A DNA stretch of 13,594 nt from NCBI GenBank assembly GCA_938029995.1, contig CALHGI010000243.1, forward strand, positions 1-13,594, written 5' to 3'. How positions within the stretch are numbered: the stretch's first letter is position 1; every line of letters starts with the position of its first letter. The position numbers were made by a program, and so were the translations under genes. The notes beneath the pieces were generated by a model, which was given only the letters and a program-made list of their open reading frames with translations, was not told the DNA's origin and ran no database searches. The DNA is from an uncultured cyanobacterium (GTDB lineage: Bacteria > Cyanobacteriota > Cyanobacteriia > Phormidesmidales > Phormidesmidaceae). Positions 7,155 through 13,594 of the stretch are shown in pieces.

Positions 7155-7889
7155 ATGTCGATTACGGTAAAGTCTTCCATCCGCCAGCATCAGCATTCTG
7201 TCATCTGCGACCTGGCCGATATGATTGAAGCGACCTGGCAGCGTTATCTTGCCTTATCGCCCTATCATCTCCCCAGCGACCTTGGCCATGTGGAGGGTCG
7301 GCTTGAAGGTGAGCGCCTGGTGATTGAAAATGTCTGTTATCAGACCCCAGAATTCCGCAAGTTGCATTTGGAACTGGCCCAGGTTGGTCCCAACTTGGAC
7401 ATTCTCCACTGTGTGATGTTTCCTCGGTTGGACTATGGTTTGCCCATGTTTGGCTGCGACATCGTTAGTGGCCGAGGCCAAATTAGTGCCGCCGTGGTGG
7501 ATTTGTCCCCCACTAGCCCCGATGGCCTACCGGCCCCCTATCAACTGGCCCTAGAGGGCATGGGGACGGCGGGCTATAGCAATCCGCGGGAGCTACCTTC
7601 CTGGGGCCATATTTTTTCCGACTATTGTTGTTTTGTGAAGCCCATTGGCCCCCAAGAAAACCATCGGTTTTTGCAGCAGGTAAACCACTACCTCACCCTC
7701 CACTGCACCCAGGCGACGGCTACTCCCCCTGACCCCCACCAGCGGCTCAAGGTGTTGGCCGGGCAGCGCAACTACTGCACCCATCAACAACAAAATGATA
7801 AAACCCGTCGCATTTTAGAAAAGGCGTTTGACTCTGCCTGGGCTGAACGCTACATGACTACGGTGCTGTTTGATTTGCCCGTGGAATAG
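7155..7889 (+). CDS. pcyA: Phycocyanobilin:ferredoxin oxidoreductase
   Basis: PcyA reduces biliverdin IXalpha to phycocyanobilin in two ferredoxin-dependent two-electron steps, giving the chromophore of phycobilisomes and phytochromes; it is cytoplasmic. The 244 residues span the whole family. Characteristic blocks are LPSDLGHVEGRLEG, VIENVCYQTPEFRKLHLEL, LDILHCVMFPRLDYGLPMFGCDIV, ELPSWGHIFSDYC and NDKTRRILEKAFDSAWAERYM. The substrate-binding and proton-transfer residues known from Synechocystis PcyA (Glu76, His88, Asp105) appear as E73, H85 and D102 with a constant offset of three. The start has only a weak ribosome binding site, but the next in-frame ATG (codon 23) would cut into the conserved N-terminus. 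gmk follows on the same strand 111 bases on, so co-transcription is possible. The heme oxygenase that feeds it is about 3.6 kb away on the other strand. Confidence 0.97.
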   Translation: MSITVKSSIRQHQHSVICDLADMIEATWQRYLALSPYHLPSDLGHVEGRLEGERLVIENVCYQTPEFRKLHLELAQVGPNLDILHCVMFPRLDYGLPMFGCDIVSGRGQISAAVVDLSPTSPDGLPAPYQLALEGMGTAGYSNPRELPSWGHIFSDYCCFVKPIGPQENHRFLQQVNHYLTLHCTQATATPPDPHQRLKVLAGQRNYCTHQQQNDKTRRILEKAFDSAWAERYMTTVLFDLPVE

Positions 7890-7907
7890 GCCCCCGTTGG
7901 GTGCCAC

Positions 7908-7938
7908 GTTTGTTCCCGTGTTTGTCCCGTGTTTGTTT
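7908..7938. repeat. Short tandem GTTTGT(T)CCCGT repeat between pcyA and gmk
   Basis: GTTTGTTCCCGT (7908-7919), GTTTGTCCCGT (7920-7930) and the partial GTTTGTTT (7931-7938) are head to tail. The palindrome GTTTAAAC follows at 7935-7942. The unit faintly resembles the end of pcyA (GTTTGATTTGCCCGTGG), so it may be a third, weaker case of a gene tail repeated past its stop. Confidence 0.6.
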
Positions 7939-8000
7939 AAACTATGGGCAGTCTTGGTCGGCCTACAGGTCGTCACTATGTGCAGTTCCCTGAGTTAACT

Positions 8001-8633
8001 ATGCCTTCCACATCGGTGCCCTTGGATTCCAAAGCGGCGAGTATCCCCCAATCTTCTGGTCAGCTGATTGTTTTTACGGGGCCTAGTGCGGTAGGTAAGG
8101 GCACCCTCCTGCGGCGCTTGCTGGAACGCCATCCAGACATTCAACTATCGATTTCGGCCACCACGCGTCAGCCCCGTCCTGGGGAAGAAGATGGCAAACA
8201 CTATTACTTTGTGTCCCGTTCTGAGTTTGAGGCCATGGTTCAATCGGGTCAGCTGTTGGAATGGGCTGAGTTTGCTGGTAACTGTTATGGCACGCCACGT
8301 CAGCCCTTAGATGCCATGGTGGCCCATGGCCATACGGTGATTTTAGAGATTGAATTGGAGGGCGCACGCCAGGTGCGGACCACGTTGCCAACGGCCCATC
8401 AGATTTTTGTTTTACCGCCTAACATGGAGGCGTTAGAATCCCGCATTCGCCAGCGAGGTCAGGATTCTGAAGATGCGATCGCAAAACGCCTAGCCCGAGC
8501 CCAAATCGAAATTGCCGCCGCTGATGAGTTTGATAGTCACATCATTAACGATGACCTGGACCAGGCCGTGGCTGATCTAGAAAGGCTGATATTTGGTGCG
8601 CAAGATGCGTCGGAAGAGCCTGAGAAACCCTAG
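8001..8633 (+). CDS. gmk: Guanylate kinase
   Basis: Guanylate kinase phosphorylates GMP to GDP with ATP in the cytoplasm, an essential step to GTP and dGTP. From the ATG at 8001 it has 210 residues, close to the usual length of about 205. The P-loop GPSAVGKGT is at 27-35. The GMP-binding stretch [20 protein letters not shown] follows, then [13 protein letters not shown] (about 87-99), [13 protein letters not shown], the lid [17 protein letters not shown] and the closing [15 protein letters not shown]. An in-frame ATG at 7944 would add 19 residues without family resemblance; neither start has a good ribosome binding site, so the start is uncertain. It lies behind pcyA on the same strand and converges on ftsI. 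Confidence 0.96.
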   Translation: MPSTSVPLDSKAASIPQSSGQLIVFTGPSAVGKGTLLRRLLERHPDIQLSISATTRQPRPGEEDGKHYYFVSRSEFEAMVQSGQLLEWAEFAGNCYGTPRQPLDAMVAHGHTVILEIELEGARQVRTTLPTAHQIFVLPPNMEALESRIRQRGQDSEDAIAKRLARAQIEIAAADEFDSHIINDDLDQAVADLERLIFGAQDASEEPEKP

Positions 8634-8646
8634 CGATGGCCTCATT

Positions 8647-8778
8647 CAAGTCTTCGGCGGCGATGGGGGCCCCCTTGGAGATGAGCTGACTTAATTTTCC
8701 GGGGGCGATGGGGGGACCCCGGCGATGACTTGACTTAATTTTCCGGCGGTGAGGGGGGGACCCCGGCCATCACCACTA
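8647..8778 (-). repeat. 44-bp tandem copies of the 3' end of ftsI
   Basis: Unit 8735-8778 contains the real last codons and stop of ftsI. Unit 8691-8734 repeats it directly downstream of the stop, with 27 of the first 30 bases identical. A third, degraded unit lies at 8647-8690. On the minus strand the copy reads ATC-GCC-GGG-GTC-CCC-CCA-TCG-CCC-CCG-GAA-AAT-TAA, the same AGVPPSPPEN-stop as the gene with three synonymous changes and one Met/Ile change. The G/C blocks could also form hairpins between the convergent gmk and ftsI genes. Confidence 0.85.
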
Positions 8779-10474
8779 GGGACTCAATCACCGACTTAAC
8801 CAGGGGCGCCGTCACCGTTGAACCATAGGCATCTTCCCCCAGGGGTTCATCGATCACCGCTAGCACCACGTAGCGCGGATTTTCCACCGGGACAATGCCC
8901 ACAAAGCTAACAATTCGACCATCGCCATATTTGCCATATTCATTGGCTTTTTGGGCCGTGCCCGTTTTTCCGGCAACTCGGTAGTTGGCAACCTGGGCCG
9001 GTTTTCCAGAGCCCGTGTCCACCACCTCCTCCATCATCCTCAGCACAGCCTTGGTGTTATCCGAGGAAAAGACCGTCTTTTCCGGGGGCCGCTCAGGTTG
9101 CCAAATCAGGTTATCTTCCTGGTCCACCAGGCCCCTCACCACATGGGGGGGCACCAGTTTACCGCCATTGGCTAAGGCCCCGTGGAGCTGCACCTGTTGC
9201 ATGGGGGTGAGGGAAAACCCTTGGCCAAATGAGGTGGTGGCGGCCTCGACGGCATTGTTGACAAACTGGGGACGACTCTTCAGCTGGGCTGGGGACTCGG
9301 CGGGTAGCTCAATGCCCGTGGTTTGGCCGAGACCGAGCTTTTCTAGCCAGTCGTAGTAGTGGGAGCGCTTTAACTGTTCCATAATGTGGACCATGCCCAC
9401 GTTACTGGAATGGCGCAAAATATCGGTGATGGTGATGGACCCCCGGCCCCCCACTGCCTTATAGTCGGCGTTTTGAATGGTCCACTGGTCGTACTGTAAA
9501 TTCCCTTCATCGTAGATGTAGTCATCGGGACCGATGGCCCCCGCTTCCAGTGCGATCGCAACATTAATTGGTTTAAACGTTGACCCCGGTTCATACAGGT
9601 CACTCACCGCCCAGTTCTTAAACTGTTCCACATCCGCTTCATAGTAGCGATTGGGATCATAGGTGGGGGCGACGGCCAACGATAGAACCGCTCCATCCCG
9701 ACTGTCCATTACAATCAACGCCCCCCGCTTAGCCCCATGTTGGCGTACGGTGGCCTCTAAGTTACGCTGGACAATCCTTTGCAGACGACTATCCACCGTC
9801 AGCTGCAACCTAATGCCATCCCGTTTAGGCAGCTGTTGCAAAGCATGGTTGGGCAACGGCGCATCATTCAGCTCATACAGCAGCTTGTTCTGTAGCGCAT
9901 ACTCCAAACCTGCCTGGGGTTCCCCTTCCAAGTTGATATAGCCCACCAGCTGAGACATCAGCGCCTGCTGGGGATAAAAGCGCTGCTGACTGGGTAACAG
10001 TTCTAACCCATCCAGCTGCATGCCGCGCATCCGTTCCGCCAGCTCCTCCGACACATCCACCGCCACCTGGATCCCCGTTTCCTGTGCCTGGAAACGGGCC
10101 AAAAGATTTTCCTGGGATTGCCCCAACACCCCTGCCAAGGTTTCCGCCATTTCTTCACGGGAGCTGTTGAACAGCATGGGGTGGGCATAGATGGTGTACA
10201 CCACCCGATCCACCGCTAGGACGTTGCCCTGCCGATCAATGATGGGGCGTCTCGATGCTCGGGGTACCTGGGGTAAGTTCTGGCGTTGACCCTCCGCCTG
10301 GGCCTTAAGCTCGCTGCCTGCCACTAGCTGCAACACGGCCAAACGCACACTCAGACCCATCATTGCCAGCACCATACAGCTCCATACCGTAACCAGCCGG
10401 AACCGTGGCGATGACAAGTAACGAGACCGACGAGATGCCCGATTAGGGGATGGGATAGACCGGGGCGTAACCAT
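8735..10474 (-). CDS. ftsI: Division-specific penicillin-binding protein (FtsI/PBP3 type)
   Basis: FtsI is the class B transpeptidase that cross-links septal peptidoglycan; it is anchored in the membrane with the catalytic domain outside. From the ATG at 10474 it has 579 residues. A basic N-terminus is followed by one membrane helix (about 25-49). The dimerisation/pedestal region starts at RRPIIDRQGNVLAVD, and the transpeptidase domain fills the second half. All three active-site motifs are intact: S298 in GSTFKP, S-S-N at 356-358 (RHSSNVGM) and K503-T-G (AGKTGTAQ). The frame is open to an ATG at 10540, but the extra 22 Cys-rich residues look unlikely; no ribosome binding site decides. It lies 114 bases after the FtsL-like gene on the same strand, a probable operon. 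Its last codons and stop are duplicated downstream. Confidence 0.95.
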   Translation of the reverse strand: MVTPRSIPSPNRASRRSRYLSSPRFRLVTVWSCMVLAMMGLSVRLAVLQLVAGSELKAQAEGQRQNLPQVPRASRRPIIDRQGNVLAVDRVVYTIYAHPMLFNSSREEMAETLAGVLGQSQENLLARFQAQETGIQVAVDVSEELAERMRGMQLDGLELLPSQQRFYPQQALMSQLVGYINLEGEPQAGLEYALQNKLLYELNDAPLPNHALQQLPKRDGIRLQLTVDSRLQRIVQRNLEATVRQHGAKRGALIVMDSRDGAVLSLAVAPTYDPNRYYEADVEQFKNWAVSDLYEPGSTFKPINVAIALEAGAIGPDDYIYDEGNLQYDQWTIQNADYKAVGGRGSITITDILRHSSNVGMVHIMEQLKRSHYYDWLEKLGLGQTTGIELPAESPAQLKSRPQFVNNAVEAATTSFGQGFSLTPMQQVQLHGALANGGKLVPPHVVRGLVDQEDNLIWQPERPPEKTVFSSDNTKAVLRMMEEVVDTGSGKPAQVANYRVAGKTGTAQKANEYGKYGDGRIVSFVGIVPVENPRYVVLAVIDEPLGEDAYGSTVTAPLVKSVIESLVVMAGVPPSPPEN

Positions 10475-10588
10475 AGATACTAGGCAAGCAAAACAGATAC
10501 AACATCCACAGCAAAAATGCCCGGTTACAGTAGACCGCATCTAACGGTAGAACCCGAGTGTTTTACCGTTGCTGCTTAAAAGATGGAG

Positions 10589-11158
10589 TTAGTAACCCAG
10601 CGGATGGGGCATGGGAGCCTGACCCTGAGGCTTTAGGCCGGGCTTAGCCAGCGAGCGCGCTGGAGCGGGTGACACGAAGATAGCACGCTTAGGCTCAAAG
10701 GGTCGAAATCCAGACGCTGGCGACTCAGCCTGTTGAGCCATGCTGTGCTTCAGCGTTTCATTGGCGGTGGTCACTTGCTGTGTGGAAACCTTCAGGGATT
10801 CCAAATGTTGAAATGAGCGGGCAACGGTTTTGTCCAGATACACCGTCCAACTGTAAATCACCAGGGCGGTTGCCACTAGCCCCCCAGTTAAGACCGTAGA
10901 CCCCTGTTGTACGCCCACCAGTAACTTAAGACCCAGGGGCAGTTTCGGTGCCTTGGGCAGCTGTCTGACCTCAGCCGGAGCCTGCGGCGTCTTGTCTGGA
11001 ATGGTTGCAGGAGATTCCAGCGGCATATTAGCCGCAGCCTGGGCAGAGGCGGTGGTCCTAGGCAACGACTTTAAAGGAGTCAGCAATACTAGGTTCTGCG
11101 GTTGAGAGTCCCCAACGTTGTCATCCCTATCTTGATCAGCCCTAATGGCAAAACCCAC
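10589..11158 (-). CDS. Single-pass membrane protein, FtsL-like, upstream of ftsI
   Basis: The protein has 189 residues from a GTG start with AAGGAG seven bases before it. Residues 1-78 are cytoplasmic and rich in Pro and Ala. One membrane helix lies at about 87-107 (TVLTGGLVATALVIYSWTVY). A charged, coiled-coil-like helix follows (about 108-145, YLDKTVARSFQHLESLKVS...LKHSMAQQAE). The C-terminus is Pro-rich and contains RAIFVSPAPAR. Short cytoplasmic part, one helix, external coiled coil and a position just upstream of ftsI are the pattern of FtsL, which works with FtsB and FtsQ to activate septal synthesis. The family is poorly conserved in sequence, so this is inference from topology and neighbourhood. 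The tail seems conserved in cyanobacterial proteins of this kind from memory. Confidence 0.7.
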   Translation of the reverse strand: MGFAIRADQDRDDNVGDSQPQNLVLLTPLKSLPRTTASAQAAANMPLESPATIPDKTPQAPAEVRQLPKAPKLPLGLKLLVGVQQGSTVLTGGLVATALVIYSWTVYLDKTVARSFQHLESLKVSTQQVTTANETLKHSMAQQAESPASGFRPFEPKRAIFVSPAPARSLAKPGLKPQGQAPMPHPLGY

Positions 11159-11165
11159 TCGTTTA

Positions 11166-11171
11166 CTCCTT
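11166..11171 (-). promoter_or_regulatory. Ribosome binding site supporting the GTG start
   Basis: AAGGAG on the minus strand lies 7 bases before the GTG at 11158. It is the best ribosome binding site in the window and the reason to accept a GTG start for the FtsL-like gene. Confidence 0.8.
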
Positions 11172-11248
11172 CAATCACATGTTGTCCCTACGGTCTAGAG
11201 CCATGTCTGCTCCAAACCCACTGTAGTTACTTTTTCACACACCACCGA

Positions 11249-11276
11249 AAGATAGCAAAGAATGTCCACTTCGCAA
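11249..11276 (-). promoter_or_regulatory. Candidate promoter of the FtsL-like/ftsI unit
   Basis: On the minus strand TTGCGA (11276-11271) and TATCTT (11254-11249) are 16 bases apart. This would put the start of transcription roughly 85 bases before the GTG. One copy of the TGGACATTCTTT repeat fills the spacer. The boxes are imperfect, so confidence is low. Confidence 0.3.
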
Positions 11277-11310
11277 GTATTATTCGGTACGCAATGGAAA
11301 AGAATGTCCA
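11257..11310. repeat. Two 12-bp direct repeats AAAGAATGTCCA, 42 bp apart
   Basis: The copies are at 11257-11268 and 11299-11310. Forty-two base pairs is four helical turns, so a protein bound at both would face the same side. One copy sits between the candidate -35 and -10 boxes of the FtsL-like gene and the other just upstream. They may be operator half-sites; no known regulator motif is recognised. The rest of 11172-11455 shows no gene. Confidence 0.45.
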
Positions 11311-11455
11311 ACCCGTCTCCTTCATTCCATCGGAATTTCCGAAATCAGGAACCTGGAATAGACCGACTAATGGGCTGGAAATTGAGCCTCATACTACAGG
11401 AGCTGGCCCTAAAGGACAACCCCTGACGGCGAATTGAGCTTAAAAAGCGGCAAAG

Positions 11456-11500
11456 ACCAGCAAGGGGCAGGTTCCCATCAGAAACCTGCCCCTTGCTGGT
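11456..11500 (-). terminator. Intrinsic terminator of ho1
   Basis: The arms 11456-11473 and 11483-11500 form a perfect 18-bp stem with a 9-base loop, GC-rich in the middle. It lies about 40 bases after the ho1 stop. On the minus strand it is followed by TCTTTGCCGCTTTTT, a broken T run. The plus side also has a T-rich stretch, but no plus-strand gene reads into it. Confidence 0.85.
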
Positions 11501-11538
11501 TGATTGATCTTTTCTCGGCTTGACCGTTGGATTAAACC

Positions 11539-12255
11539 TTATTCAGCCGTCACCAGCTCAGTACTGCCACGACGACGACCACGGGTGAGGCTGTTAAACA
11601 ACATCTGACCAATGGCCTTAACTAGGTTGCCTTCCAGCTCCTGGAAAAGCACCATGTTGGTGCCAAAGGCATCATTGGCTTCTTCCACAATGCGATCAGC
11701 CATGGCCTCATCCACGGGGGCCGCATCAATGGAACTGCGATACTGGGCCTTAAACTCCGCATCATCATCAATGGTGGGGAATTCATAGAACGCAACACCC
11801 TCATCGTCCGCCAAGTTCATGGCTCGCTGGGCAATGTTCTTAAGAATCTGACCACCGGATAAGTCACCTAAGTAGCGCGTGTAGGAATGACCCACCAATA
11901 GCTCGGGTGACTGGTTAGACACTTCACGAATGCGATCCACATAGGCCTGACCCGCTGGGGAGATGGAAATCTGCTCTTTCCAATTTGGGCCGTAGTAATA
12001 GGCCAAATCAGTTTCCAGAGTTTCCTTGCGGTAAAGGTCAGGATAGTGAACCGATGAAACCACAGGATGATCCTTGTGACGCTCCAGTTCCTCTTCCATA
12101 GCAGCGTAAACATAGTAGAAGTTCGCCACTAGCTTCCGGTAGGACTTCTTCTCAACAACGCCACGCAAAAAACAGCGCACAAAGCCCACATTCTCGGCCA
12201 TCGTATGCGCTTTTTGCGTTCCTTTCTTGAGCTTCTCGGCTAAATTGCTGCTCAT
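11539..12255 (-). CDS. ho1: Heme oxygenase (biliverdin-forming)
   Basis: It opens heme with ferredoxin and oxygen to biliverdin IXalpha, CO and iron, supplying PcyA; it is a soluble cytoplasmic protein. The 238 residues match the family length (about 240). The proximal heme ligand is H17 in KGTQKAHTMAEN. The distal helix carries GDLSGGQ (130-136), with D131 at the position of the catalytic water-organising Asp140 of human HO-1. YLGDLSGGQILK, preceded by VGHSYTR, is diagnostic. The C-terminus is short and polar with no membrane anchor, as in cyanobacterial enzymes. The ATG at 12255 has no strong ribosome binding site, but the protein begins exactly where the family does (SSNLAEKLKKGT). It has its own terminator and a 338-base spacer in front, so it is probably a single transcription unit. 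Confidence 0.97.
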   Translation of the reverse strand: MSSNLAEKLKKGTQKAHTMAENVGFVRCFLRGVVEKKSYRKLVANFYYVYAAMEEELERHKDHPVVSSVHYPDLYRKETLETDLAYYYGPNWKEQISISPAGQAYVDRIREVSNQSPELLVGHSYTRYLGDLSGGQILKNIAQRAMNLADDEGVAFYEFPTIDDDAEFKAQYRSSIDAAPVDEAMADRIVEEANDAFGTNMVLFQELEGNLVKAIGQMLFNSLTRGRRRGSTELVTAE

Positions 12256-12593
12256 ACTAAAATATCTCGACGGTTAAATGGAGTGTTTAATTAGTGTCCG
12301 CTGTACGCGTAGTGGGACGACGGGCTAAATCGTTTTAGCAACAGGCGCATCGCCACAATTGATACCGTAGACCGTTTTGATAAGGCTTTTTATTAAATTT
12401 TTTTACGTAAAAGTCATGCTAAGCCCTCCTGGAACGACTACCCTGAAAGACTTAGACCCGTTTTGAGGGAGCTTAACAACAGCACATTCAACTATTCCTT
12501 TCGTATCCTTTCGTTATTTTTCGTAATCTTGGCTGGGGTTGACCAGTCCCAGTTGGTCTCTGGACGGGGTTTCCGGTTTCACTTGCCTAGGAA
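12256..12593. other. 338-base spacer between the InrS-like gene and ho1
   Basis: No gene is seen. It should hold the ho1 promoter and the end of the regulator transcript. Visible elements are a GCTAAA/TTTAGC hairpin with a 4-base loop (12324-12339), the perfect 12-bp palindrome TTTTACGTAAAA (12401-12412) and a 10-bp-period T/C-rich array (12496-12525). The palindrome lies about 150 bases upstream of the ho1 start and is the best operator candidate. Confidence 0.5.
12496..12525. repeat. Three units of a 10-bp period (TCCTTTCGTA type)
   Basis: TCCTTTCGTA, TCCTTTCGTT and ATTTTTCGTA are head to tail. A period of one helical turn puts the TTTCGT core on the same face of DNA each time. Its role is unknown. 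Confidence 0.6.
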
Positions 12594-12926
12594 CTAGTCA
12601 AAAAAACGGTCCAGGGCGGCTTTTAGCTCAGTCAATTCCTCCTCAATATTGCCTTCCGTCGCAGCTCGGCTAATGCATTCGCTGATGTGTTCATCTAAAA
12701 TCAGCCGAGCGACGCGGTCCAGGGCTCCTCGCACTGCCGCGATCTGCACTAATACGTCGGGGCAAGGTCTGCCCTCATGCACCATGGTTTTGAGGCCGCG
12801 TACGTGACCCTCAATGCGGGATAGTCGATTAACAATCCGTTTGAGGGACTCCGCACTGTGGGTGTGGCCCGTGCCATGGGCGTCAGGGGGGTGGGAATGG
12901 GCGATCGTGTCTGAAGTGGTGCTCAA
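12594..12926 (-). CDS. inrS: CsoR/RcnR-family metal sensor, InrS-like (nickel)
   Basis: This is a small all-helical DNA-binding repressor (DUF156 family) that releases DNA when it binds metal. It has 110 residues: a His-rich tail (HSHPPDAHGTGHTHS) and then the family core RLSRIEGHVRGLKTMVHEG, CPDVLVQIAAVRGALDRVARLILDEHISECI. The ligand set of Synechocystis InrS, from memory His21, Cys53, His78 and Cys82, is present as H23, C55, H80 and C84 with a constant offset of two. Nickel, or possibly cobalt, sensing is therefore more likely than copper. The start is a TTG at 12926; the next codon but one upstream is a stop and no ATG keeps the His-rich tail. No metal efflux gene lies nearby, so its target is probably elsewhere, as in Synechocystis. 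It follows hemB on the same strand after 131 bases. Confidence 0.85.
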   Translation of the reverse strand: MSTTSDTIAHSHPPDAHGTGHTHSAESLKRIVNRLSRIEGHVRGLKTMVHEGRPCPDVLVQIAAVRGALDRVARLILDEHISECISRAATEGNIEEELTELKAALDRFFD

Positions 12927-12963
12927 TGGCTAAAACTAGTAGGTGGGCTAGATGATCAAAAAA

Positions 12964-12995
12964 TAACGAATATCTCCCAGGGAAGACATTCGTTA
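12964..12995. promoter_or_regulatory. Inverted repeat upstream of the InrS-like gene
   Basis: TAACGAAT (12964-12971) and ATTCGTTA (12988-12995) form a perfect 8-bp inverted repeat around 16 bases that include CCCAGGG. It is centred about 53 bases upstream of the TTG start, the right place for an operator. It is A/T-rich, unlike the G-tract operators known for CsoR-family proteins, so autoregulation is only a guess. It could also be a weak hairpin at the end of hemB. Confidence 0.4.
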
Positions 12996-13057
12996 ATTAT
13001 TGTTACGCTTGCTTCGGGTTTTGTCACCCTGGCTAGTTTTTGTGCCTTTGAGTTGTT

Positions 13058-13594
<537 letters not shown>

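Noticed and set aside
6905..7180. 91-residue minus-strand frame overlapping the start of pcyA, and a 67-residue plus-strand frame at 6936-7139
   Set aside because: The two overlap each other, have no ribosome binding site, and one runs into the well-supported pcyA start. They are better explained as chance frames in a spacer.
8636..8689. Small plus-strand frame starting ATG-GCC-TCA just after gmk (17 residues)
   Set aside because: It has no ribosome binding site and lies in the degraded repeat unit; it is too short to support.
8665..8770. G/C-rich hairpins between gmk and ftsI as strong terminators
   Set aside because: Stems such as CCGGGG/CCCCGG can be drawn, but no T run follows directly on either strand. 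The repeat explanation accounts for the sequence better.
11102..11437. 111-residue open frame on the plus strand
   Set aside because: It overlaps the 5' end and ribosome binding site of the FtsL-like gene on the other strand, has no ribosome binding site of its own and no domain-like pattern.

Overview
The window is chromosomal DNA from a cyanobacterium. It carries both enzymes that turn heme into phycocyanobilin (heme oxygenase and PcyA), five copies of the cyanobacterial HIP1 octamer GCGATCGC, and several families typical of cyanobacteria (an InrS-like nickel sensor, a PRK-family kinase, a cyanobacterial FtsL-like protein next to FtsI). I cannot assign a genus from sequence alone. I see no mobile element, prophage, CRISPR array, tRNA or rRNA. 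This looks like core chromosome with unusual repeats between the genes.

Layout, left to right. A membrane adenylate cyclase (91-1383, minus) is followed by a strong intrinsic terminator and a phosphoribulokinase-family kinase (1671-2624, minus) that lacks the P-loop cysteine of the Calvin-cycle enzyme. A 441-base gap holds a 51-bp tandem repeat made from the 3' end of the next gene, a LapA-like membrane protein fused to a degenerate GGDEF-like domain (3066-3920, minus). A small beta-rich protein of unknown function (4169-4549, plus) converges on a large TPR protein (4573-6699, minus) whose Pro/Gln/Thr linker contains two different 15-bp minisatellites. After a divergent spacer come pcyA (7155-7889) and gmk (8001-8633), both plus. 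They converge on ftsI (8735-10474, minus), whose 3' end is also tandemly copied past its stop codon. An FtsL-like gene lies upstream of ftsI (10589-11158). Then, all on the minus strand, come ho1 (11539-12255), an InrS-like CsoR-family regulator (12594-12926) and the 3' part of hemB, which runs off the right edge (13058-13594).

How the genes fit together. HemB, Ho1 and PcyA act at three points of one pathway (porphobilinogen formation, heme to biliverdin, biliverdin to phycocyanobilin), although they are not one operon here. FtsI and the FtsL-like protein form a probable division pair. Gmk supplies GDP/GTP precursors. The cyclase and the LapA/GGDEF-like protein are signalling-type membrane proteins with no visible partner.

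The most unusual feature is shared by two unrelated genes. The last 11 or so codons, the stop codon and some flank of both the LapA/GGDEF-like gene and ftsI are repeated just downstream of the stop. The untranslated copies differ from the translated tail almost entirely at synonymous or conservative positions. This suggests that the copies diverged while they were coding, as tails of divergent alleles, rather than by simple replication slippage.
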